A stretch of DNA of 13,627 nucleotides from Actinomycetes bacterium (GTDB lineage Bacteria; Actinomycetota; CALGFH01). The first letter of the stretch is position 1; the number at the start of each line of letters is the position of its first letter. The stretch is from positions 1-13,627 of the forward strand of contig JASLIH010000384.1 of the NCBI GenBank assembly GCA_030152105.1. The letters are read 5' to 3'. Positions 8,115 through 13,627 of the stretch are shown here, piece by piece. Below the pieces are notes generated by a model, which saw only the letters and a program-made list of their open reading frames with translations, was not told the origin of the DNA and made no database searches. Made by a program: the position numbers and the translations under genes.

Positions 8115-9092
8115 TTAGCTCGTGGCCAGGAAGGGCTGCAGCTTGGAGAGGCCCTGGGCGTAGTCGTCCGGGGGCGCGGCCACGTAGCCGATATCGGCGA
8201 TGAGCTGCGGCGTCTGCTCCAGGTAGAACTTCACGTACTGCCCGACCTCTGGCTTCTTGAGCGAGTCTTCCTTGACGTAGATGAACAGCGGGCGCGACAG
8301 GGGGTACTCGCCGGAGGTGATGGTCTCGGTGTTGGGCGAGATGCCCGTGGTCCCCTTCTCGGCGACCTTGATGTCCTTCAGGCCCTGCTTGTTGTTCTGG
8401 TAGTAGGCGAACCCGAAGTAGCCCCAGGAGTTGGCCTGGCCCTCGATGCCCTGGACGAGGGTGTTGTCGTCAGAGGAGGCGGTGTAGTCGCTGCGCGGCT
8501 TCAGCCCGCCGTCGGCCGGGTCGCCGAGGACCTTTTCGTTGAAGAAGTCGTAGGTGCCCGACTCGGTGTCCGGGGCGAAGATGGCGATCTTCTCGTTGGG
8601 GAACTTGGGGTCGACCTGGTTCCAGGTCGTGGCGCCGCCGTCCTTGAAGATCTCGGCCAGCTGCTTGAAGGTCAGGGTGTCCACGAACTGGTTCTTGGCC
8701 GAGGTGACCACTGCCAGGCCGTCCAGGCCGACGCGGAACTCCTGGTACTTGATGCCCTTGGCCTCGCAGGCCTGCTTCTCCTCGTCCTTGATGGCCCGGG
8801 AGGCGTCCGAGATGTCGGTCTCGCCGTTGCAGAACTTGGTGAACCCGCCGCCGGTGCCGGAGGTGCCGACGGTGACGTCGACGTTCGGCTGCTCCTTGCG
8901 GAACTCCTCGGTGATGGCCTCCGAGATCGGGGCCACCGTCGAGGACCCGTCGACGACGATCTTGCCGGAGAGGCCGGATCCCCCACTCGAGCTGCCGCCG
9001 GCATCGTCGGCACCGCCGCACGCGGCCGCGACCAGGGCGAGCGCGAGCGTCAGGCCGAGCAGCCAGCCGCGGCGCCGCATCCGTTCCGTCAT
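8115..9092 (-). CDS. pstS: Phosphate-binding lipoprotein PstS
   Basis: PstS is the extracytoplasmic, membrane-anchored phosphate receptor of the Pst importer. The 325-residue product starts with a lipoprotein signal peptide: basic MTERMRRR, a hydrophobic core, then a VAAAC lipobox with Cys25, followed by a Gly/Ser linker. Phosphate-binding loops are visible: VDGSSTVAPISEA (47-59), GTSGTGGGFTKFC (76-88), DISDASRAI (93-101) and APDTESGTYDFF. The ATG at 9092 is chosen because AGGAGG (9102-9107) sits 9 nt upstream. An in-frame ATG at 9119 would place that ribosome site inside the gene and add nine residues before the signal peptide. It is the first gene of the pst operon, directly downstream of the PHO-box repeats, so it should be strongly induced by phosphate starvation. 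Confidence 0.97.
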   Translation of the reverse strand: MTERMRRRGWLLGLTLALALVAAACGGADDAGGSSSGGSGLSGKIVVDGSSTVAPISEAITEEFRKEQPNVDVTVGTSGTGGGFTKFCNGETDISDASRAIKDEEKQACEAKGIKYQEFRVGLDGLAVVTSAKNQFVDTLTFKQLAEIFKDGGATTWNQVDPKFPNEKIAIFAPDTESGTYDFFNEKVLGDPADGGLKPRSDYTASSDDNTLVQGIEGQANSWGYFGFAYYQNNKQGLKDIKVAEKGTTGISPNTETITSGEYPLSRPLFIYVKEDSLKKPEVGQYVKFYLEQTPQLIADIGYVAAPPDDYAQGLSKLQPFLATS

Positions 9093-9101
9093 ACGTGTAT
9101 T

Positions 9102-9107
9102 CCTCCT
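9102..9107 (-). promoter_or_regulatory. Ribosome binding site deciding the pstS start
   Basis: A perfect AGGAGG on the minus strand with a 9-nt spacer to the ATG at 9092. It falls downstream of the alternative ATG at 9119, so it argues for the shorter protein with the standard lipoprotein leader. Confidence 0.75.
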
Positions 9108-9162
9108 GGGATTTGTCATAACCGGAGCGACGGTACGGGCGGACGCTGACGCGCCAGACGAC

Positions 9163-9195
9163 GGGAGATGAACAGGAGGTGAACGGGATGGGAAC
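9163..9195 (-). promoter_or_regulatory. PHO box: three tandem 11-bp repeats upstream of pstS
   Basis: Read on the minus strand, three contiguous 11-mers are GTTCCCATCCC (9185-9195), GTTCACCTCCT (9174-9184) and GTTCATCTCCC (9163-9173). All share GTTC-N-(C/T)-N-TCC-type spacing at exactly 11-bp period. This is the direct-repeat architecture known for PhoP/RegX3 operators in actinobacteria (GTTCACC-like units, 11 bp apart). A further GTTCACC copy lies at 9213-9219, out of phase (24 bp from the array). The array ends 70 bp before the pstS ATG, the right place for an activator bound over or just upstream of the -35 region. A possible -10, TACCGT, lies at 9130-9135 but is weak. The neighbouring response regulator is the obvious candidate to bind here. 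Confidence 0.85.
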
Positions 9196-9243
9196 CTTGG
9201 TCTTAGGGCTAAGGTGAACGGACCGTGGCCGCCCTGCCGCGCC

Positions 9244-9933
9244 CTAGCCGTCGAAGCGGTAGCCCACGCCTCGGACAGTCACGATCAGCCGGGGGTCGTG
9301 GCGGTCCTGCTCGACCCGGGCCCGCAGCCGCTTCACATGCACGTCCAAGGTCTTGGTATCGCCGACGTAGTCGTACCCCCACACCCGGTCGATCAGGGTC
9401 TGGCGGGGCAGGACCCGGTTGCGGTTCTCCATCAGGATCTCGAGCAGCTCGAACTCCTTGAGGGGCAGGCTGACCTGCGCCCCTCTGACGCTGACCTCGT
9501 GGCGCTCCTGGTCAAGGCGGATGCCGCCCGCCTCGAGCACCGCCGTCTCCGGGCGCGGCCCGTCGGTGGCCGTGCCGGCCCGCCGCAGCAGAGCGCGCAC
9601 CCTGGCCACCAGCTCACGCAGGGAGAACGGCTTGGTGACGTAGTCGTCGGCGCCCATCTCGAGCCCGACCACCCGGTCGACCTCGGCGTCACGCGCGGTG
9701 AGCATCAGAATCGGCACCTGGCTGGTGGCCCGGATCCGGCGGCAGACATCCCAGCCGTTGAGCGTGGGGAGCATCAGGTCGAGCACCACCAGGTCGGGCC
9801 GCTCGGCCTCGAAGTCGCGCATGGCCTCACCACCGTCGGAGGCCGTCACCACCTCGATGCCCTCGCGCGACAGCGCGTAGCGGATCGCCTCGAGCAGCGA
9901 CTCCTCGTCGTCGACCACCATGACCTTCGGCAT
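9244..9933 (-). CDS. OmpR-family response regulator, PhoP/PhoB/RegX3-type
   Basis: This is a DNA-binding response regulator (229 residues), very likely the phosphate-starvation activator of this locus. The receiver domain (2-118) has acidic pocket Asp8-Asp9, phospho-acceptor Asp52 (VVLDLMLP), Thr79 and Lys101 (KPFS). The C-terminal winged helix (about 130-228) carries LKEFELLEILMENRNRVLPR (158-177), WGYDYVGDTKTLDVHVKRLR (185-204), which includes the recognition helix, and the closing VTVRGVGYRFDG (218-229), all typical of RegX3/PhoP. The ATG at 9933 gives the standard start MPKVMVVDDE, although no strong ribosome site precedes it. It lies upstream of, and in the same direction as, the pst genes, and is divergent from phoU and the sensor kinase. 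PhoP/PhoB/RegX3 naming is interchangeable here, so I leave the symbol blank. Confidence 0.94.
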   Translation of the reverse strand: MPKVMVVDDEESLLEAIRYALSREGIEVVTASDGGEAMRDFEAERPDLVVLDLMLPTLNGWDVCRRIRATSQVPILMLTARDAEVDRVVGLEMGADDYVTKPFSLRELVARVRALLRRAGTATDGPRPETAVLEAGGIRLDQERHEVSVRGAQVSLPLKEFELLEILMENRNRVLPRQTLIDRVWGYDYVGDTKTLDVHVKRLRARVEQDRHDPRLIVTVRGVGYRFDG

Positions 9934-9983
9934 GGGCCAAACATTCCACTCCGGCGGCGCCCCGGCAACGACGGATAGGAAAC

Positions 9984-10016
9984 CTTCACTATCCGTTTCC
10001 CTGTCGTCCACCTCCC
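9984..10016 (+). promoter_or_regulatory. Possible degenerate PHO box in the regulator/phoU divergent region
   Basis: Three contiguous 11-mers on the plus strand, CTTCACTATCC (9984-9994), GTTTCCCTGTC (9995-10005) and GTCCACCTCCC (10006-10016), each resemble GTTCACC-like PHO units at 11-bp period, with one or two mismatches in the core. They lie between the response regulator and phoU, pointing toward phoU. The degeneracy means this could be chance in a C-rich region, but location and phase agree with autoregulation of the Pho system. Confidence 0.4.
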
Positions 10017-10042
10017 CGACCTCCGGCTGTTCGACCTGCGGG

Positions 10043-10048
10043 TACGAT
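10043..10048 (+). promoter_or_regulatory. Candidate -10 element for phoU-kinase operon
   Basis: TACGAT fits the actinobacterial -10 consensus TANNNT and sits 49 nt before the phoU GTG start. It is about 27 bp downstream of the candidate PHO repeats. A recognisable -35 hexamer is absent, which is usual for activator-dependent promoters. Confidence 0.4.
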
Positions 10049-10096
10049 GACCTCGACGAACACACGAGCCCGACCACGGGGCCGAGGGGGTTCTGA

Positions 10097-10783
10097 GTGC
10101 GCACGACCTTCGAACAACGCCTCGAAGGGCTCGAGGCGAAGCTGCTCCAGATGGGCCAGCTCGTCCAGACCCAGCTCGACCGGACGCTGGAGGCGCTGGC
10201 CAGCTTCGACACCACCCTGGCCGACGAGGTCATCGTCCGCGACGACCAGATCGACCGGGCCTATGTCGAGGTCGAGCAGGAGATCCTGCGCACCCTGGCC
10301 CTCCAGGCCCCGGTGGCCAGAGATCTCCGCCTGGTGGCCGGCGTGCTGCACATCAACTCCCACATCGAGCGGATGGGCGACCTGTGCGTGAACATGGCCA
10401 AGTTCGTCCGCATCACCAAGGACTACCCGCCCGTCCCCGAGATCCAGGCCACCCTGGTCGAGATGGGCGGCCAGGCCCAGCGGATGGTGGCCGCGGCCAT
10501 GACCTGCTTCGCCCGGCGCGACTTGGAGCTGGCCGAGCGGCTGCCCATCCTCGACCAGCCGCTGGACCGCTTGAACAGTGAGGTGTTCCGCCAGATCGAG
10601 CGGGCCGCGACCGACGATCGGACCCTGGAGTGGGCCAGCCGCATGGTGCTGGTCGCCCGCTACCTGGAACGGCTCGGCGACCACTCGGTCGACATCGGCG
10701 AGCAGGTGGTCTTCATCGTCACTGGCGAGGTCAAGGAGCTCGTCCCCTCCAAGGCGGTCCGGGCCGGGGTCGAGGATAACTAG
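10097..10783 (+). CDS. phoU: Phosphate signalling protein PhoU
   Basis: PhoU is a cytoplasmic helical protein that couples the activity of the Pst importer to the sensor kinase, repressing the Pho response when phosphate is plentiful. The 228-residue product has the two repeated three-helix PhoU domains. The metal-binding motifs are HIERMGDLCVNMAK (first half) and RYLERLGDHSVDIGEQVVFI (second half), each with the conserved E-R-x-G-D core. The GTG start at 10097 has GAGGGGG (10084-10090) 6 nt upstream, and the N-terminus MRTTFEQRLEGLEAKLLQMG is typical. The sensor kinase follows after 24 nt, so the two are probably cotranscribed. The locus thus has this classical PhoU plus the DUF47 PhoU-like protein beside PiT. 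Confidence 0.96.
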   Translation: MRTTFEQRLEGLEAKLLQMGQLVQTQLDRTLEALASFDTTLADEVIVRDDQIDRAYVEVEQEILRTLALQAPVARDLRLVAGVLHINSHIERMGDLCVNMAKFVRITKDYPPVPEIQATLVEMGGQAQRMVAAAMTCFARRDLELAERLPILDQPLDRLNSEVFRQIERAATDDRTLEWASRMVLVARYLERLGDHSVDIGEQVVFIVTGEVKELVPSKAVRAGVEDN

Positions 10784-10807
10784 CGCACCTAGGAGCGATC
10801 GACGACC

Positions 10808-12091
10808 GTGCCCACCTCCACCCTGATCGAGATTGGGGTCGGTCTGGTGGTGCTCGGCGTGGTCGTCGCCTTCTTCGCCGCCCGGGCCGCCGACCGGCGG
10901 GTCGCGGCCCTGCGCAGGGCGGTCCGCCGCCTGGCCGGGACGACCCTTCCCAGCTGGCGCTGGACCGAGCGGGACGACCTGCCGGGGCTGACCAACGAGC
11001 TCGGCGCGATCACCACCCGGCTGCACGAGCGGTTGGAGGAGCTGACCGAGGGGCGCGACCGGGCCGGCCAGATCCTGGACGCCCTCGACGACGGGGTGCT
11101 GCTGCTGGACGGGGCCGGCCGGCTGCTGATCGCCAACCCAGCCGCCCGATCCTGGTTCGGACTGCCGGACGACCTGCGGCCGGGGCTCCCGCTCAAGCGG
11201 GTGCTCGGTGTGCCCCAGGTCAGCGCCCTGGCCGAGCAGGCGGCCGAGGCCAGAGCGCCGGTTGTCGGCAACCTGACCCTGGTGTTCCCCGAGCCCCGGA
11301 CCCTGGCACTGCGCGCCTTCCCGCTGGCCGACCGCGGCCCCACCGGGCGGATCGTCGTCACGATGACCGACATCACCCAGCGCCGCCGCCTCGAGGTGCT
11401 GCGACGCGACTTCGTGGCCAACGCCTCCCACGAGCTCAAGACGCCGGTGGCGGCAGTTAGAGCCCTGGCCGAGACCCTGCTGACCGCCCTGCCCGACGAC
11501 CCGGAGGCCGGGCGCCGCTTCGCCGAGCGGATCGGCCGTGAGGCCGAGCGCCTGGACCTCCTGACCAGGGACCTGCTCGACCTGTCCCGGGTCGAGCGGG
11601 GGGCCCTGGACGTGGAGCCCGTCGACCTGGTCGGGCTGGTCAAGGAGGTGGTCGGCGGCTATGCCGACCGGGCCGAGGAGCGGCGCATCAAGCTCAGCAC
11701 CGAGGTGGAGCCTGGCGTCGCCCTGCGGGGCGACCGCGCCCAGCTCGGGCTGCTGCTGTCCAACCTGATCGACAACGCCCTGCGCTACACCCCGGCCAAG
11801 GGAGCCGTCTGCGTCCGCCTGAACGCCGCCGAGAGCCGGGCCGTGCTCCAGGTGCACGACACCGGGCAGGGCATCCCGGCCGGGGAGCTTTCCCGGGTCT
11901 TCGAGCGCTTCTACCGGGTCGACAAGGCCAGGACCCGCCAGACCGGCGGGACCGGTCTCGGCCTGGCCATCGTCCGCCACGTCGCCGAGGCCCACGGCGG
12001 CACCGTCCGCGTCGACAGCGAGCTCGGCCGCGGGTCCACGTTCACGGTGGCCCTCCCGGTCGCGGGGCCCCCGCCGCCCCCCGCGGCCTGA
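10808..12091 (+). CDS. PAS-containing sensor histidine kinase, PhoR/SenX3-like
   Basis: This is a membrane-bound sensor kinase (427 residues), the likely partner of the divergently encoded response regulator. There is one clear N-terminal membrane span (about 5-24) and almost no extracytoplasmic part, so phosphate status is probably read through PhoU and the Pst complex, as known for PhoR/SenX3. A linker helix follows, then a PAS-like domain (about 86-190, DALDDGVLLLDGAGRLLIAN). The DHp helix has the phospho-acceptor His208 in ASHELKTPVAAVRAL. The catalytic domain has an N box with Asn319/Asn323 (LIDNALRYTP), G1 DTGQGIP (351-357), ERFYRVDKAR (366-375) and G2 GGTGLGLAIV (380-389). It ends in a proline-rich tail. 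The GTG start at 10808 has AGGAG (10791-10795) at a rather long 12-nt spacing. Confidence 0.95.
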   Translation: MPTSTLIEIGVGLVVLGVVVAFFAARAADRRVAALRRAVRRLAGTTLPSWRWTERDDLPGLTNELGAITTRLHERLEELTEGRDRAGQILDALDDGVLLLDGAGRLLIANPAARSWFGLPDDLRPGLPLKRVLGVPQVSALAEQAAEARAPVVGNLTLVFPEPRTLALRAFPLADRGPTGRIVVTMTDITQRRRLEVLRRDFVANASHELKTPVAAVRALAETLLTALPDDPEAGRRFAERIGREAERLDLLTRDLLDLSRVERGALDVEPVDLVGLVKEVVGGYADRAEERRIKLSTEVEPGVALRGDRAQLGLLLSNLIDNALRYTPAKGAVCVRLNAAESRAVLQVHDTGQGIPAGELSRVFERFYRVDKARTRQTGGTGLGLAIVRHVAEAHGGTVRVDSELGRGSTFTVALPVAGPPPPPAA

Positions 12092-12264
12092 CCCGTCGCC
12101 AGCCCCACACGACACGGAGGAGCTCGGCCGGGTGGCCCGAAGATGAACATCTGATGGCATCACCGATCGGCGCCACCGCCGCGATCAAGACCTGGCGGCG
12201 GCCGGTCGAAAACCGTCCCAGCATCCACGGCCGACCGACATCACCCAACTGAGAAGAAGGCGGT

Positions 12265-12549
12265 ATGCACCGGCTAGCAACGGTTGACGAGGCCGAGCTC
12301 GGGCAGCTGGCCTCACTGATCGCCCGGCTCAGCCCGGCCCAGCAGCGGCTGGTGGCCGCGCTGGCTGACGGGTTCCGTGGCGGATGGCTGGAGCCGTTCC
12401 AATGGGAACGTGCCTGGCGGGGCAGCAACCTCAACGACGATGTCGTGCTCGGGGAAGCACGGACCTGGCTGGCTCGCCACCCACGGCGCCTCCCCGACCT
12501 CCTCGACACACTGGCTGATCCGGGACCGCTCAGCGGAGCTGGTCGATGA
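12265..12549 (+). CDS. Hypothetical 94-residue protein
   Basis: I do not recognise a family. The product is small and soluble, with no membrane span or signal peptide. It is Leu/Ala/Arg-rich and looks helical, with three tryptophans in the middle (GGWLEPFQWERAW, 39-51) and another in EARTWLARHP (63-72). Support for a real gene: GAAGG lies 4 nt before the ATG, codons are mostly GC-ending in this frame, and no other convincing frame fits this stretch. It follows the sensor kinase by 173 nt on the same strand. Its last 20 nt overlap the 3' end of the convergent DUF202 gene. Several codons (CTA, GCA, ACA, CGA) are less biased than in the neighbours, hinting at a less conserved or more recent gene. 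Confidence 0.55.
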   Translation: MHRLATVDEAELGQLASLIARLSPAQQRLVAALADGFRGGWLEPFQWERAWRGSNLNDDVVLGEARTWLARHPRRLPDLLDTLADPGPLSGAGR

Positions 12550-12877
12550 CCAGCAGGGCCAGGACGACCACGGAGATGGCGGCCAGAGCGGCGGCCAGGA
12601 TGCGGGGGGCGGCGTGGGCCGGGATCGGGGCGCCGGCGCGGATGGCGTGGTCGGTGGCCAGGAAGCGGCGGTAGCCGCTCCAGGCGGTGGCCGCGCCGAG
12701 GAGGACCAGGACGCCGCCGACGAGCTCGCGGCCGCCCGGGATACCGAGCGGCGGGGCGAACCGGACCACCCCGAGGCCGGCGACGTCGAGGGCGAGGGAG
12801 GTCCGCACCCAGGCCAGCAGGGTCCGCTCGTTGGCCAGGGAGAAGCGGTAGTCGGGCTCGCGCCGGTCGCCGTCCAC
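12530..12877 (-). CDS. DUF202 (YidH-type / VTC1-like) small membrane protein
   Basis: This is a 115-residue membrane protein of the DUF202 family. The diagnostic motif FSLANERTLLAWVRTSLAL spans residues 12-30, with the first hydrophobic segment continuing from it. Two more hydrophobic segments follow, at about 52-68 and 92-112. The N-terminal residues are polar and charged. DUF202 is the same domain as the membrane part of the yeast VTC polyphosphate polymerase (Vtc1), where it forms the polyphosphate channel. Bacterial members are mostly uncharacterised. The GTG start at 12877 gives a normal-length product; the ribosome site is weak. It lies 37 nt after the CHAD gene on the same strand, so they are likely cotranscribed. 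Its 3' end overlaps the convergent hypothetical gene by 20 nt. A role in polyphosphate handling is inferred from context only. Confidence 0.88.
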   Translation of the reverse strand: MDGDRREPDYRFSLANERTLLAWVRTSLALDVAGLGVVRFAPPLGIPGGRELVGGVLVLLGAATAWSGYRRFLATDHAIRAGAPIPAHAAPRILAAALAAISVVVLALLVIDQLR

Positions 12878-12914
12878 CCCGCTATTCGACCACGCCCGTG
12901 AAGCCGGCCGGCGG

Positions 12915-13627
12915 CTAGCCGAGCCAGGCGCGCAGCTGCTTGCGGTCGGCGGCCTCCCAGACCGCGCGCCAGCTGTCGCGGGTGGTGGCCGCGGCGGCCC
13001 GCTCGGCGGCGATCAGCATGCCGGCGACCAGGGCGACGTCGCGCCTGGAGGCGCTGGCGGCCTCGCGCAGCCAGGCCTCGCCGACGACCGCGTCCTGATG
13101 GTCGCCGAGGACGCTCTGGATATCGGCCACGGCGTCGGCGAAGTTCTCCGCCGACTCGCCGAAGACCGGCTCGACCGCCTCGGCGGCGTACCGGGCCCGC
13201 TTGGCCCGGATCCTGATCTTGTGGAGCTCCTCGTCGGGCGGGTCGTCGCCCGCCTTGCGGACCTCCTTGCGCAGCCTCTTCCACGGTTTGCGGACCAGCG
13301 GCGGCATCACCTCGTCGGCCGGGCGGTCGGCCCCGGGGAGCAGGGCCGGCGCGGCCGCGGCCGCGACCAGGTCCTCGAGCAGCTCGACGTACTTCTCGGT
13401 GCCCATGGCGCCGAGCAGCCGCCGGCGGGCCTGGTCGCGCTGCTCGTTCAGCATCGCCAGCAGCCGCCGGCCGGCCTTCTGGTCGCCGGGCGGGAGGCCG
13501 GCCAGGTGGCCGGAGAGCCGCTCCAGCAGCACGTCGGTGTCCCTGACCTGGCCGAGCAGGTCGGCCAGCCACTTGAGGTCGGCGCGGAGGCGGTCGGTCC
13601 ACTCCTCGTCGAGCAGCTCGGAGAAGG
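12915..13627 (-). CDS. CHAD-domain protein, partial (5' end off window)
   Basis: This is the C-terminal 236 residues of a CHAD (conserved histidine alpha-helical) domain protein; the frame is open to the right edge. CHAD domains bind inorganic polyphosphate and often localise to polyphosphate granules. They are frequently fused to a CYTH/triphosphate tunnel domain, which, if present, would be outside the window. Visible hallmarks are ADLKWLADLLGQVRDTDVLL (15-34 of the fragment), LHKIRIRAKRARYAAEAVEP (134-153) with the conserved His and basic cluster, and DIQSVLGDHQDAVV (168-181). The internal GTG at 13532 is not the start, because the conserved LKWLADLLGQVRDTD lies upstream of it in the same frame. 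The first CHAD histidine motif is expected beyond the edge. DUF202 follows 37 nt downstream. Confidence 0.92.
   Translation of the reverse strand, partial: FSELLDEEWTDRLRADLKWLADLLGQVRDTDVLLERLSGHLAGLPPGDQKAGRRLLAMLNEQRDQARRRLLGAMGTEKYVELLEDLVAAAAAPALLPGADRPADEVMPPLVRKPWKRLRKEVRKAGDDPPDEELHKIRIRAKRARYAAEAVEPVFGESAENFADAVADIQSVLGDHQDAVVGEAWLREAASASRRDVALVAGMLIAAERAAAATTRDSWRAVWEAADRKQLRAWLG

Noticed and set aside
9934..10233. N-terminal extension of the response regulator to 10233
   Set aside because: It would overlap phoU on the other strand and adds Ser-rich sequence not seen in OmpR-family regulators; MPKVMVVDDE at 9933 is the normal start.
12128..12152. Small hairpin (CGGCC-GGGT-GGCCCG) and AGATG-AA-CATCT palindrome after the sensor kinase
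   Set aside because: Short arms without a T-run; such palindromes are expected by chance in this GC-rich sequence.
9989..12163. A 724-codon open frame on the minus strand across phoU and the sensor kinase
   Set aside because: It is antisense to two genes with complete family motifs. Its translation is Gly/Gln/Asp/His-rich low-complexity sequence typical of the reverse of GC-rich codons, with no domain.
13530..13532. GTG at 13532 as the start of the CHAD gene
   Set aside because: Conserved CHAD residues (LKWLADLLGQVRDTD) are encoded upstream of it in the same frame, up to the window edge, so the gene is partial at its 5' end.
1..13627. Mobile elements, CRISPR arrays, tRNA or rRNA genes
   Set aside because: No transposase or integrase motifs, regularly spaced direct repeats, or RNA gene structures were seen; composition is uniform apart from the 12.1-12.5 kb stretch, which is only slightly less GC-biased.

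Overview
The window is very GC-rich. Third codon positions are almost all G or C, GTG starts are common, and spacing between genes is tight. The 11-bp PHO-box repeats and the RegX3/PhoP-type regulator resemble those of Actinobacteria, so a high-GC actinobacterium (possibly an uncultured soil lineage) is the best guess. Genus cannot be read from this sequence.

Almost the whole window is a phosphate (Pho) locus. On the minus strand, read right to left, it begins with an OmpR-family response regulator (9933-9244). A 151-bp gap follows, holding three tandem 11-bp PHO-box repeats. Then comes a long, tightly packed run: pstS, pstC, pstA, pstB (high-affinity phosphate ABC importer), a DUF47 PhoU-like protein, a PiT low-affinity phosphate permease, a Ppx/GppA-HD phosphatase, and a proline dehydrogenase ending at 1065. 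Adjacent genes overlap or lie within 46 nt of each other, so one Pho-controlled operon is plausible. After 86 nt, a lipoprotein HlyD-type efflux adaptor begins on the same strand and runs off the left edge; it looks like the start of a separate efflux operon.

On the plus strand, divergent from the response regulator, phoU (10097-10783) and a PAS-containing sensor histidine kinase (10808-12091) form a second short operon. The kinase is therefore split from its likely partner regulator but shares an intergenic region with it. A 94-residue protein of unknown function follows at 12265-12549.

From the right edge two minus-strand genes converge on it: a CHAD-domain protein (5' end outside the window) and a DUF202 small membrane protein. 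CHAD domains bind polyphosphate, and DUF202 is the membrane domain of the eukaryotic VTC polyphosphate polymerase. With Ppx-HD, they suggest the locus covers phosphate sensing, import and polyphosphate storage or turnover.

There is no gene-free stretch over 300 bases, and I saw no tRNA, rRNA, CRISPR array, insertion sequence or convincing rho-independent terminator. Most of the window is recognisable biology. The less ordinary points are the merging of Pst, PiT, Ppx and ProDH in one transcription unit, the split two-component pair, and the DUF202/CHAD pair.
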